A DNA stretch of 64,000 nucleotides. Source: a virus. The translations under genes were made by a program, and so were the position numbers. The stretch's first letter is position 1; each line of letters starts with the position of its first letter. Below are positions 17,784 through 27,514 of the stretch, piece by piece. The stretch covers positions 1-64,000 of IMG/VR virus record IMGVR_UViG_3300008116_000449; one strand, given 5' to 3'. Below the pieces are notes generated by a model. The model was not told the origin of the DNA. It worked only from the letters and a program-made list of their open reading frames with translations, and ran no database searches.

Positions 17784-19436
17784 ATGGCTGGAAACTGGAC
17801 AGACAACGTAAAATTTATTCAAGACGGCGAACGCGTAGACGCAAATATCTCTGGGCGTCCAGACAGGTCTTTGGCAGATAGGACTGTATATCTTAAAGAT
17901 AGAATAGACGCCATAGACAACGGACAAGCTACAGTTGTTGGAGTTGTGTACAGCAAGGCTTCAGCTACTGTTGCCACGCTTGTTCTTTCAGGAAAAGTAT
18001 CGTTAGACATATCTCCAGCGGTAGTAGGGTCTGTAACTCCAGGCAGGTATTATTTATCAGGACAGGAAGCTGGAAAAATACTAAAACAGTCTCCAGGCTT
18101 ATCAATATCAGTACTGTACGCTGACGGAAATGGCGTTGTTTACGTAAGCATTCAATCTAAAAATCTTTTAGAGGCGCATGTTCATTACAAGGCTGAGCTT
18201 TACATGAAGCCAGCCGGTACGGCTACCGTACAAAACGTTAATGGAGCGGATAGGGCTGTAATCACATCTCCAGACCCTGACTTAATGGGTTGGCTGCCAG
18301 CAGACCATGAAGTTTTTAATGGCCTGGCTCCGTACGGATCGGCTTTCGGTTATAACCTAGATAAGGACACAAAGCTGGCTCCACTCTGGCCGCCTCTTCC
18401 TGAATCTAGTGCGTCGTTGACTGTTTTTATGGATTTAGAGATAGGAGCAGCGTTACAAAATTTTGGATTAGAGGTGCCTACCGGACCTAACGGTTTAGTT
18501 ATTGTCGACAGGAATGGCATATGGTGGATGAGCAACTGTAACGGAGAGGCTCCGTGGCAAGAATACTACAGCTCTTCTTCTGTTCAAAGCGCTACAAGTT
18601 ACCCAGAGTGTCCAAGAAACGCTGAGAGCAAGCTTGTACTTTATTTTTCTAAAGTTAGATACGGTAACGACAGCTCTGTAGTAACAAGCATAAGGCCTTA
18701 CAACGACGCCACTCCAATAAGGGTAGTAGATCAAGACGGAAACAACGTCACCGCTGGCGACGTAATATTAAAGTTTGATAGCACTTATCAGATAGACCAG
18801 GAAAATGTATCTGGTAGCTTGGCGCTAAAAAACATAGTTAACAATAAGTTTAAAAGGGGTTACGTCACAGAAGGGCTAATAGCCGCTGACGACTCTGTGG
18901 TCATCACCAGCACTCACTCTTTTGTAAATGGAGACTCAGACACAGTTCACCAAGGGGTAGTCAGCATACGTGCTGATGTTGAAGGCCTTGAAAGATTCAT
19001 AACTCCTCAAGTAGTCAGAGTAATAGACGCTAAGGAAAGATATGAATCTGAAATAATGTACCTAGGGTTTCAAGCCGAAAAAACATCATCAGTCAGGTAT
19101 AAGTTTAGAATGCCTGGCGCTAGCAACTTTCCAACCAACCCTAGGATAAAACTAAGACTGTGGCTATATGGAGACGCTTCAGGCTCTCCAAGTCTAAATG
19201 TATCTTATAGGCTACTGCCCAGGCCTGTGGCTGCCACGGCTCTTCCAACCTCTGACACTATTCACGGCAGCGTCTCTGTGACAATAACCTCAGGACAATA
19301 CAAGGAAGTTGAAACTGCGGCTATTGTGGTAACAGAGTCGGCTGAAGTACTGTTTACTGTAGAGAGAAGTGCTACAGACGGGTATTTGGGAGAGATAGGA
19401 ATAATTGATGCCGTAGCCGTGTTGTACTCAGCTTAA
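17784..19436 (+). CDS. Putative tail fiber or baseplate protein
   Basis: 550 residues. The N-terminus repeats the type of stretch found in fiber shafts (GERVDANISGRPDRSLADRT, then VYLKDRIDAIDNGQ), and later parts are strand-rich with many Val/Ser/Thr. No catalytic residues recognised. Strong ribosome site GAGGTGAGTA. It immediately precedes the five paralogous fiber-like genes. Confidence 0.45.
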   Translation: MAGNWTDNVKFIQDGERVDANISGRPDRSLADRTVYLKDRIDAIDNGQATVVGVVYSKASATVATLVLSGKVSLDISPAVVGSVTPGRYYLSGQEAGKILKQSPGLSISVLYADGNGVVYVSIQSKNLLEAHVHYKAELYMKPAGTATVQNVNGADRAVITSPDPDLMGWLPADHEVFNGLAPYGSAFGYNLDKDTKLAPLWPPLPESSASLTVFMDLEIGAALQNFGLEVPTGPNGLVIVDRNGIWWMSNCNGEAPWQEYYSSSSVQSATSYPECPRNAESKLVLYFSKVRYGNDSSVVTSIRPYNDATPIRVVDQDGNNVTAGDVILKFDSTYQIDQENVSGSLALKNIVNNKFKRGYVTEGLIAADDSVVITSTHSFVNGDSDTVHQGVVSIRADVEGLERFITPQVVRVIDAKERYESEIMYLGFQAEKTSSVRYKFRMPGASNFPTNPRIKLRLWLYGDASGSPSLNVSYRLLPRPVAATALPTSDTIHGSVSVTITSGQYKEVETAAIVVTESAEVLFTVERSATDGYLGEIGIIDAVAVLYSA

Positions 19437-19444
19437 GGTGCCAA

Positions 19445-20413
19445 ATGCCATCACCAGCAGTATGGGGTTTAGAGTGGCTAAATGCCAATGCCCTAAGAAG
19501 TTATCCTTTAGCTGACAGCGCCACAAAGCTAGATCAGAGCTCGTCATTTCGTATCCCAGACACGATAATTTTATCTTTATACTTTCCTGTAAATGCCGGC
19601 GTAAACGTAGTTCCTGAAAATTTCTTTATTTACTCCATGTCCATGTTCAGCACAGGGCTTACTTTGGTTTTGGGATACTTAGGAAGCAACAATTCAGTAA
19701 CCGCCGTAGCCAGCACGTCTATGGCTTTTTCCGCGCATACAGAAAACAAGAGCTACGCGTTAGTAGGAATAGATAGTTATTCAGACTCTGTTGGTAAAAT
19801 AGTTTTTGGAAAACTAGAAGAAATAAAAGCTCTGCCTGCTGGGCAATACTTTTTTGACTACTCTGGCGGTAAGCTAGATACAGACTGTATCCGGCCAATA
19901 ATAAGAGGCGTCACTTCAATAACTTTAGTGAATGGAAACGACAGATCAGAAAAGCTTACTGGGGCAATAGAACTTATAGCTGGAACGAATGTATCCTTAA
20001 CCTATTCTCAGCAAGGAACAGATGCTCCAAAAATAAGATTTGATGCCGTTAGCGGAGAGGGTCTTACAAAAGACTGCGTCTGTACCGATGAAGCATCTCA
20101 ATCTCCTTGCATAAGAACAATAAACGGAATAGCGCCTACTCCAGAAGGAAACTTTACTCTCCAGACTGACACGAATGTAAGCCTAGACGCAAAAGTTAAC
20201 GGGCTTCAAGTAAACGATCTTTACTCAAAACCTTGTTGTGGTTGTCAAGAGCTGGAGGCCGTAACAAATGACTTGCAGTCTTTGCAAAATTCTGCCCTGA
20301 GTCTAAGTAACTACATCAGCAGGCTTGATGGTAGCGTGACAGCCATGACTACCACAGTCCTGGGGAGCAAGCTAAATGACACAGGATGCGAAAGTTCCAG
20401 CGCCCCGTTGTAA
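19445..20413 (+). CDS. Fiber-family protein, paralogue 1 of 5
   Basis: 322 residues. It opens with the shared signature of this cluster (LNANALRSYPLAD) and carries the second shared motif IRTINGIAPTPEGNF around residue 225, a phrase typical of phage fiber proteins. A pair of Cys clusters (CVCTD, CCGCQE) lies near the C-terminus. The last 38 nt overlap the start of the HNH gene in another frame. Probable receptor-contacting or fiber-assembly component. Confidence 0.5.
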   Translation: MPSPAVWGLEWLNANALRSYPLADSATKLDQSSSFRIPDTIILSLYFPVNAGVNVVPENFFIYSMSMFSTGLTLVLGYLGSNNSVTAVASTSMAFSAHTENKSYALVGIDSYSDSVGKIVFGKLEEIKALPAGQYFFDYSGGKLDTDCIRPIIRGVTSITLVNGNDRSEKLTGAIELIAGTNVSLTYSQQGTDAPKIRFDAVSGEGLTKDCVCTDEASQSPCIRTINGIAPTPEGNFTLQTDTNVSLDAKVNGLQVNDLYSKPCCGCQELEAVTNDLQSLQNSALSLSNYISRLDGSVTAMTTTVLGSKLNDTGCESSSAPL

Positions 20414-20882
20414 TGTATGCAATAAAGAAAAACCGCTGTCTGAGTTTGATACTTTTACATACAGGGGAGTAATCAATTACAAGAAGACATGCAAAGTATG
20501 CTTGAGCATAAAGAAAATACCAAAAAGAAGAGGAGGCATGTCAGACAGGAGCAGGGCAATCTTAAAGAGAACGCAGCTGGAAGACTTTAAAAAAATTAGG
20601 CAAGAAAAAAGAAGGGTAGAGAGTAAGTCGTTCAGGGAAAGGAGCGCGGCAGAGAGAGCAAAAGTCATAGAGCTGTTGGGAGGAAAGTGTGCAAACAAGT
20701 CTTGCGGAATATCGTTAAGAGACGTGCTGCACATAGACCACATAGCCGGAGGAGGCTCCAAGGAAAGAAGGAATGCTAACTCTCTGCAAAGGTATAGAAA
20801 GGTGCTCAAGAATCCTGAAAACTATCAGCTGCTGTGCGCTAACTGTAATTGGCTCAAGAGGTATACAAACGAGGAGAAGTAA
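20376..20882 (+). CDS. HNH endonuclease, homing-type
   Basis: 168 residues. An N-terminal zinc-ribbon (CNVCNKEKPLSEF ... CKVC) is followed by a very basic linker and a C-terminal HNH core: CANKSC, LHIDHIAGGG with both His, then NYQLLCANCNWLKRY. The metal-binding Cys pairs and the HIDH are intact, so it is probably active. It overlaps the end of one fiber gene by 38 nt and its last codons provide the ribosome site (GAGGAGAA) of the next, as expected for a free-standing homing endonuclease that settled between two paralogues. Confidence 0.85.
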   Translation: MTQDAKVPAPRCNVCNKEKPLSEFDTFTYRGVINYKKTCKVCLSIKKIPKRRGGMSDRSRAILKRTQLEDFKKIRQEKRRVESKSFRERSAAERAKVIELLGGKCANKSCGISLRDVLHIDHIAGGGSKERRNANSLQRYRKVLKNPENYQLLCANCNWLKRYTNEEK

Positions 20883-22648
20883 TGGGCGTCGTTGCGGAAG
20901 GAGGATATGGAATAGCCGTTAACCCTTACGGGCAGCACTTTCCATTTATTCATGAAGTCGCAGAGATGCCACGGCTTTTGGCCGATATGTACTTGTGTCA
21001 TAACGTAGAAAGCGCGGTCTTACCTTTAAAAATAAAAACAGTACTAAATATAACTCAGCCTCCTTCAGAAGAAAGAGCGGAGGTCTGGGTAGTAGACGCT
21101 AACGGCTCTACGGTATTCGTATCAGATGAGACTGAATATAGAGTAGATACTTGGTCAGACCGTTTTACAATTCACGAGTGGAAAGCAGAAGACGCAATAT
21201 GCAGAATAGTGCAGCATAATGGCCAACATGACTTGGAAGACGTAATTTCTTACCCTTCATTCATAGAGCCAGAAAACGCGATATTGGACGAAAGGGTTTC
21301 TGAGCTTTTACCAAAAACTGTAACTAGTCTGATAGTAAACGGTAACACTATAAAAAACGCTGTTGAGTTTGTAGCAGGCTATAACTTCAAACTAGATAAT
21401 ACCGAAACAGTAACAACCGCAGGAAAAGCTAGGGTAAACAAAGTATACATTGAAGCTGTGCCAGGGTACGGGCAAGGACAATACCCAGGATGCGTAGATA
21501 CTTACGCTGAGTTGAAAAGAATAAACGGTGTTGGACCAGACGCTAATGGGAATTTCGTGGTTCAAGCTAAAGACTGCTTTTGGACAGCAAGAACTGGCAC
21601 AACATCTGGAACAGGAGAAAACAAGAAAATACTTATAGGAAACAACAACGGATTCAGCCTTAGAAACAACTGCCTGCCTTGTTGTTCTTGCGACGATTTC
21701 GTTAACACGTATAGAGCTCTAAAGAAAGTTCATGAGATATATAAAACAATAAGCGAGGCAGCGGCTAGAGTTCGGACTAATCATTCGTCTAATGTGGCCA
21801 GGCTTGAGCAATTTAAATTATGTAGAGACAGCTACAGCCCTTTGAGCATATCTGTAATACCGTACAGGTTCAAAGACAGCGTTTGCGCCAAAGTGGCTTT
21901 TGGTCTGTGTAACTCTTCAGAAGCTTGCAAAAGTACAGTAAAAGTAAACTTAGACTTTTCAGGGTCGACTGACTTGGTTGGAAGAATTAATCCAGACAGC
22001 CTTTTTATATATGACGGTAAAGGCAACAAACCTACTAGCTATTCCATAGGAGGAGAGTGGCCAAACCATTATGTGGAGTGGAACGCCATAAACCAACAAA
22101 GGTTGGCTCAAGTAAAATTCGATATATCTTTCTACAAGAGCCAAGACCTTACTTGGATAGGAGAAATTCCTCTACTAGACGCTCCTAACGGAAACTTTGT
22201 CACTAAAGCTTTCATAGGACTAATAGGAGGAAACTTTGGAGCTTGGATAGGTTTCATAGATCAAGCAAGATTTGCCGACAAGGGAATCGTTACCTACATA
22301 CCGTCTGAAAGCACAACAGGAGCTGCTGGGGCATTAAACAGTACTACCTTTACAGATATAGGCAGCTTCTCAATAAAACTAGTCGACGATCCTAACCCTT
22401 ACTCTGTGAACATGAAGTCATTGCATGTGAAGTATGAGAACAACACGGACTATTACGCGACTAATTACAAAAGAAAACAAGAAATAGTTTACAGCGGTCC
22501 TCTGTACGCGGATTATAAAATACCGCACACTCCTGGGCATCCTATAACTGATTCTGATTTTGTGACTATACAGCTGACAGCTAGAACAAACGGAACTGTG
22601 ATACCTAAAGGAATAATTTCAAACACTACGTACCTCAAGGTGCCGTAA
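20882..22648 (+). CDS. Fiber-family protein, paralogue 2 of 5
   Basis: 588 residues from ATG 20882 (GAGGAGAAGTA just upstream). An in-frame start at 20849 lies inside the HNH gene and is less likely. The N-terminal variant motif NPYGQHFPFIHEV replaces the RxYPL form of its relatives. The shared LKRINGVGPDANGNF motif is near residue 212, followed by a Cys cluster (CLPCCSCDDF). The C-terminal half (KSTVKVNLDFSGSTDLVGR) is beta-rich and long, so it may hold the binding domain. Confidence 0.5.
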   Translation: MGVVAEGGYGIAVNPYGQHFPFIHEVAEMPRLLADMYLCHNVESAVLPLKIKTVLNITQPPSEERAEVWVVDANGSTVFVSDETEYRVDTWSDRFTIHEWKAEDAICRIVQHNGQHDLEDVISYPSFIEPENAILDERVSELLPKTVTSLIVNGNTIKNAVEFVAGYNFKLDNTETVTTAGKARVNKVYIEAVPGYGQGQYPGCVDTYAELKRINGVGPDANGNFVVQAKDCFWTARTGTTSGTGENKKILIGNNNGFSLRNNCLPCCSCDDFVNTYRALKKVHEIYKTISEAAARVRTNHSSNVARLEQFKLCRDSYSPLSISVIPYRFKDSVCAKVAFGLCNSSEACKSTVKVNLDFSGSTDLVGRINPDSLFIYDGKGNKPTSYSIGGEWPNHYVEWNAINQQRLAQVKFDISFYKSQDLTWIGEIPLLDAPNGNFVTKAFIGLIGGNFGAWIGFIDQARFADKGIVTYIPSESTTGAAGALNSTTFTDIGSFSIKLVDDPNPYSVNMKSLHVKYENNTDYYATNYKRKQEIVYSGPLYADYKIPHTPGHPITDSDFVTIQLTARTNGTVIPKGIISNTTYLKVP

Positions 22649-24882
22649 TGGGTTCGGTTGTAAACAACAACTGGTATAACCTTAATTCGACCAGGCAGTA
22701 TCCTCTGGACGATGGAGTCACGGGCGTTGACGACAACGGCGTCAACATGTCTGACACTATAATTACAGATATAAATCTTAGGCTGCCGAAGTCTTTAGGC
22801 TCACTGGTAATGGTCAGCGGCGTAAACGTAACTAAAACTTTAGTAACAGTTACTCTTGTGGCAGTAAAGCATCCGGCCAACTATTCAGACACAGATCAAC
22901 CTGTAGCCGTAGAAACGTATTCTCCTGTTTGTGCCGTGACTGTAAAAAAACCTCTTCAGATAGGTAAGCCTTATTCTGTCAATCCTCTCAGCGAAGGAGT
23001 TGGCGGCTGGATAGTATTTGGAGAAGGCACCAACACTGAGTATAGCGGAAGGTTTAGTAGTTCTAGCCAGTCGTCTTTGAATCCAAAAACTTCTAGGTTC
23101 TATTCTAACTTTCCCGTGACTTCTTTGTCTAAAGTAAATAGCTCCATATTGTTTAAAGGTCTGATAGAGCTAAAGGAAGGAACCAATGTATCAATAACAA
23201 AACAAACAAAGTTAATAGACGGGATAGAAAGGCAAGCCATAGTCGTCGCATTGAAAGAAGACCCTAACACTAACGTATTTGATAAGTACAGAGGTAGTTG
23301 CTCTGGAAGACCTGAAAGCAACACGTGCAACAAGGAAGGTATTCAGTTCATAAACTCTGCTGTGCCAGACTGCGCAGGGAATATAAACATAATATTTGAA
23401 GAACCTTTTGAAACAGCCAAATATGTTGATGAAGATGAAAATGAAATAGGAGGAATAGCCGTAGATTACCCGCTGGGTCTTATAGATACTTGCGCGGCTA
23501 CCAACAGACTTCCAGATGACGCAGGAGATTTTGGAGGAAGTAAAGACCCTCAGTGTGAACTAGTCAGACATTATTATCCACTTCTTCCCGGTAGGCCTTT
23601 TGGGCATATAGGCGAATATGGCAGAGTAAGCTATCACGGATGCGACTGTCCTCCTGGGGCAGACTGTTGTTGTCCGGGAGGTCCAAGCTATTACGAAAAA
23701 GCTATAGCCCCCAAAAAAGAAATAAAGTTAGAAACGTATGTACATACATACACTGATTGCGGGGATGTCCCTTTTCTACAGTTTTGTTCTAACGTGCCTT
23801 GCGATCCTAACCCTATTCCTCATGATTTTAATTTACCTGTAAGTAATTGGTTTTTTTATTTTAAAGTAAGTCTACCGTCTGGGACTCTTCTGGAAATATA
23901 TAAAAAAGTTCGTATATACGTTAAGGTCTACAGAGTCTTGTTTGACTCATTAAAAGAAAGGCTTATTTTTACTTCTAAAAAAGTTAAACTTGAATACGGA
24001 AAGAGTACAGAAATAAATCAAAAATTTGGAGGAACCGCTTTTAAATCTAACAGCACTTTTAAAGTTGAGCTTTACGCTATAAATGACCACAGCACTTCTC
24101 TTTCTGTCAGGCTATCAACTCATAATGACTGCCCGGCTATTGCAGACATGACCAAGCCTTGCGACCCTGCTGGCCAGATGAGCATAGAGTGGGAACCTAA
24201 GCCTACGACAACTCCAACACCTGCCGCTTTGTTAGACGAAAGTGTTTCTGTAATAACTCTTGACTGTCAAGATTTACCTGTGACTTTGTATTTCAACAAT
24301 GACACTGCGGATAAGTGGTACATAGACTCAGGAGAATTCAACACAGTAAAGCCTCCAGAGATAGACTCTGGGTTCTTGTCTATGGAGACTGTCTATAGAG
24401 CTTTGAGCACAACTTATTTCAATTCAGCATTGTGGCACGACTGCGGTTACACATCTTCAAGTAATTTACTAATATCTTCAGAAATATTGATACCTGAAGA
24501 AGGCAGCAACGCCGGAATAGTCCTTAACAGTAAGTTTAATTTGGAAACAAAAAATAACGAGTTCATTTTTGTAGAACTAGACCAAGAGAACGGAAAGGTA
24601 AATATTTCAAAGATATCGGGGGAGTCTGCTTACCCAATAAGTTCGTCCTCTGAAATAAAGATAGAAAAGAACAAATGGTACAGGCTGTCTGTGTCAGTAA
24701 AGCCTGGAGAAGACAGCGAGTCTGCAAAAATAAATGTAGCTCTTGAAGATACATCCTCAGCAGAAAGGCTGATGACCGTCACTACGCAAACGTCACTTTA
24801 CGGTAAAGCTGTTGGTGTTTCTGGCGTAGGGTCAGACAAGAGCCCTGCCCTGTTTTCTTATTTTCACATTGAGAAGGCATGA
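22648..24882 (+). CDS. Fiber-family protein, paralogue 3 of 5 (largest)
   Basis: 744 residues. The shared start LNSTRQYPLDD is followed by SDTIITDINLRLP, and IQFINSAVPDCAGN is a weak version of the second motif near residue 232. Cys-rich loops (CDCPPGADCCCPGG) follow. A Pro/Thr linker (KPTTTPTPA) divides off a C-terminal domain with jelly-roll-like strands and many acidic residues, which resembles a carbohydrate-binding (laminin-G or concanavalin-like) module. Receptor binding on the host surface is the likely role. The fold assignment is tentative. Confidence 0.5.
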   Translation: MGSVVNNNWYNLNSTRQYPLDDGVTGVDDNGVNMSDTIITDINLRLPKSLGSLVMVSGVNVTKTLVTVTLVAVKHPANYSDTDQPVAVETYSPVCAVTVKKPLQIGKPYSVNPLSEGVGGWIVFGEGTNTEYSGRFSSSSQSSLNPKTSRFYSNFPVTSLSKVNSSILFKGLIELKEGTNVSITKQTKLIDGIERQAIVVALKEDPNTNVFDKYRGSCSGRPESNTCNKEGIQFINSAVPDCAGNINIIFEEPFETAKYVDEDENEIGGIAVDYPLGLIDTCAATNRLPDDAGDFGGSKDPQCELVRHYYPLLPGRPFGHIGEYGRVSYHGCDCPPGADCCCPGGPSYYEKAIAPKKEIKLETYVHTYTDCGDVPFLQFCSNVPCDPNPIPHDFNLPVSNWFFYFKVSLPSGTLLEIYKKVRIYVKVYRVLFDSLKERLIFTSKKVKLEYGKSTEINQKFGGTAFKSNSTFKVELYAINDHSTSLSVRLSTHNDCPAIADMTKPCDPAGQMSIEWEPKPTTTPTPAALLDESVSVITLDCQDLPVTLYFNNDTADKWYIDSGEFNTVKPPEIDSGFLSMETVYRALSTTYFNSALWHDCGYTSSSNLLISSEILIPEEGSNAGIVLNSKFNLETKNNEFIFVELDQENGKVNISKISGESAYPISSSSEIKIEKNKWYRLSVSVKPGEDSESAKINVALEDTSSAERLMTVTTQTSLYGKAVGVSGVGSDKSPALFSYFHIEKA

Positions 24883-24894
24883 CCGGAGACAGCC

Positions 24895-25665
24895 ATGTCA
24901 GTAGAAAGAGTCTTTGGTCTTGAGTATAGGGACGAGCTGGCTGATACCAGATATCCGTTTTCTGACTCCTCAAGCCTTAAAGCAGACACCGGATACGACC
25001 TACCCAAAGATATTTTTTTGGACGCTGCCATATACCCTGCTGGGTTAGCGTCTCCTATGTATCTTAAAAAAATATCAGTTCAAATACGGGAAGTTATATT
25101 AACTATAGGAAACTCGTCAGGCACTGTTTTAATAACAGGAACATTCGACCCTCTTGGAGATGTGGGAGAAGTTCCTCTCTACGACAAACACGGAAGGTCT
25201 GCGGGAATAATAGTTAGTGATGAACAAAGACTGTCTGTTTTTCAAAGTTGGCAAAGCGGAGATCATGACTTTGGTATAAACGCCGAGTTTGTGGCTTCTA
25301 CCGTAATACCTATGCCACAAAATCACGTTAGTGGATTTTTGCTTCCAGACGGGTCGGTGGTTACAGGCGACATCTGGCTTGTTGGAGAAAATGGAGTAGC
25401 TGTCAGGCAAGACACTGACGACTCTATACGAATAGATTTGATAGGTGATCCGCTCTTTAAAAGAAAGCTGTGCTCAAGCACAGAGTTCTTCACAACTCCT
25501 AATTTTGTAAAGACAATAAATAACATACCGCCAAACAGCTACGGAGACTTCCAGCTATCTGTTAATAACGAAATAGCAGCAGACACTATTCTTAGGATTT
25601 ACCCAGAAGCCGGAGGAAACTCGATAAGAATCGAACTGGCCGGTCAGCAGCTGGGAGGAAACTAA
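24895..25665 (+). CDS. Fiber-family protein, paralogue 4 of 5
   Basis: 256 residues. Shared features are ELADTRYPFSD at the N-terminus and VKTINNIPPNSYGDF near residue 205. It lacks a large C-terminal domain. Its stop overlaps the next start (TAATG). It is the minimal form of the family, consisting only of the conserved N-terminal and INGV-type modules. Confidence 0.5.
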   Translation: MSVERVFGLEYRDELADTRYPFSDSSSLKADTGYDLPKDIFLDAAIYPAGLASPMYLKKISVQIREVILTIGNSSGTVLITGTFDPLGDVGEVPLYDKHGRSAGIIVSDEQRLSVFQSWQSGDHDFGINAEFVASTVIPMPQNHVSGFLLPDGSVVTGDIWLVGENGVAVRQDTDDSIRIDLIGDPLFKRKLCSSTEFFTTPNFVKTINNIPPNSYGDFQLSVNNEIAADTILRIYPEAGGNSIRIELAGQQLGGN

Positions 25666-26681
25666 TGAGCAGAGCAGGTTTTTATTCTGATAACGAGTTT
25701 AGGGCTTATCCTTTTGTAAAGGACTCTGGAGCTTTTGTTCTATCAAACAAAGCCATAGTGGACTTTGGCTGTACCATGCGGGCTAACTCTGGGTTTGTTC
25801 CAGGAACGCATAAAGTATGGCTGTACCAAATAACTAAAGTTTCTGACGACTATACTTTTCATTTTAAATGCGATGCTCCAGGATTAGTTGGTAAGTCTTT
25901 GGTTTTTAGGTTCAGAACTGGCGATCCTGAATACGCTACTCAATTTTCAAACGAGATTGTTTCTGAAGAGTATCTTACGCAGTCGCAGGTGGAAGGGTAC
26001 TGCAACGACGATGTGAAATGGGAAGGCTTCATGGTTATAGGAAAGCTGGCTTATGCCGATCTTTCTTTTATACCCACTACTATTTTGACTTGGAAAACCG
26101 TGTATGACGGTTTGCTGCACAAGTCTGGAGAAAATTTTATTCTTTATGCTGACGCGGCTCCTGACGGAGAATCCGTAGCTGACAATACTAAAGGTATATA
26201 CGTAGAGCCTGCTTTGATTCAAAATTTGTCAGATGGCTACGTTAGAACAATAAACGTGGCTAACAGGTCTAGGACCGTGGTAACAAATGTCGCTGGATGC
26301 GACAACGTAGAGCCTGTAGACGATTTAGTGTATGTGCAGTCTGAGTGCTTGTTTGGAGACGTTAAAATAAAACCAGGATTCAACTGCACCCTCAGGTTAA
26401 ACTCTAACGATAATTCCATGACAATAGGTGGAGAAGTAGGCGCAGGAGAAGGAGAGCCTTGTTCTGAGTTTAAATTTTATCCAGAAGAAGTTTCTCCAGA
26501 CGGAGGCTTGTTCTACACAGGCGGACCCGCCTGCAAAGAAATATTTCAATCAATAAACGGAGTTAGCGGTAAGGTAGTGCGGATAGTGGGCGGACAAGGA
26601 GTTGAGGTAAAACCAGGAAACGACGCGCACACGATAATCATATCAGGCGACAGTCACGGACTAGCTGGCTGCCCTGCGTAA
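25665..26681 (+). CDS. Fiber-family protein, paralogue 5 of 5
   Basis: 338 residues. N-terminal YSDNEFRAYPFVKD matches the cluster signature. The IFQSINGVSGKVVRI motif is near residue 290 and is followed by a Gly-rich GGQGVEVKPGNDAH stretch. Five consecutive related genes differing in the C-terminal part suggest a hetero-oligomeric fiber or a set of alternative adhesins. Confidence 0.5.
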   Translation: MSRAGFYSDNEFRAYPFVKDSGAFVLSNKAIVDFGCTMRANSGFVPGTHKVWLYQITKVSDDYTFHFKCDAPGLVGKSLVFRFRTGDPEYATQFSNEIVSEEYLTQSQVEGYCNDDVKWEGFMVIGKLAYADLSFIPTTILTWKTVYDGLLHKSGENFILYADAAPDGESVADNTKGIYVEPALIQNLSDGYVRTINVANRSRTVVTNVAGCDNVEPVDDLVYVQSECLFGDVKIKPGFNCTLRLNSNDNSMTIGGEVGAGEGEPCSEFKFYPEEVSPDGGLFYTGGPACKEIFQSINGVSGKVVRIVGGQGVEVKPGNDAHTIIISGDSHGLAGCPA

Positions 26682-26701
26682 GTATCCTGAGGAAACCAGA
26701 C

Positions 26702-27514
26702 ATGCCAGCTATTTTTGACACAAGCAAATGCAGCATCTCATCCATAGCAGCAATACCGGCTGATGCCTTTGCCTATGTTGATGACTGCGAAATACCGTTT
26801 ATTCCGCCCCCTATAATGGACTGCCCTGTTTTAGACATAGACCTTCCGCAGATAGGCCCTGTAGGGCCAGCCGGAGTTGCAGGCTTGCCTGGTCTGGACG
26901 GACCCTGCCCTAGAGTCAATCTAAACGTCACAGGGTCAAAGATTGAATACTCCAAGAAAGCTACAAATCCAAGATTCATAGTAAATCTTGATAAAAGTTC
27001 TAGCTCGTCCATATGCGAATACGACAATGATTTTCAGATAAGCCTATCGCTGCCTTGTCCAGATTTTGACTTTGAAGCTTCAGCTTCTTCTCTACCAGCT
27101 GCTGAGATACCTACAGCCTCTGTTAAGAAAAGAGATAAGTATCCGTCTGAAGACAAGTGTGGCAGCGTACTTACTTTTAAATTTGGTGTGCCCAAGCCAA
27201 GTATCTGGCTATCCGGTTACGGTCCTCCGTCAAACTCAATAGGTAGAGACAACGACTTTTACCTAAACAGAGGAGAAACTTATCTAGGGTCAGGAGTTTA
27301 CGGAAATGTTGGTAGAGGTGATGTTTATAAGAAAAAGAATGGAAACTGGGGGCCTCGTGATACAAATATAAAAGGAGACGATGGTTCAGACGGAGCGGAC
27401 GGCAGCGACGGCACAGAGACACCTATGGCCTGTTGCCCTCAAACCTATTATGGTTCTATAGTTACTGGTGTTTATTGTCAGGGCAACCAACTGATTGTGC
27501 AGTACCAATCATGA
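26702..27514 (+). CDS. Fiber-like protein with collagen-type stretches
   Basis: 270 residues. Two short Gly-X-Y runs occur: GPVGPAGVAGLPGLDGP near residue 58 and GDDGSDGADGSDG near residue 222, with acidic and Cys-containing segments between them. Collagen-like repeats in phage proteins usually form trimeric fiber shafts. Its stop overlaps the next ATG (ATGA). No catalytic motif. Confidence 0.5.
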   Translation: MPAIFDTSKCSISSIAAIPADAFAYVDDCEIPFIPPPIMDCPVLDIDLPQIGPVGPAGVAGLPGLDGPCPRVNLNVTGSKIEYSKKATNPRFIVNLDKSSSSSICEYDNDFQISLSLPCPDFDFEASASSLPAAEIPTASVKKRDKYPSEDKCGSVLTFKFGVPKPSIWLSGYGPPSNSIGRDNDFYLNRGETYLGSGVYGNVGRGDVYKKKNGNWGPRDTNIKGDDGSDGADGSDGTETPMACCPQTYYGSIVTGVYCQGNQLIVQYQS

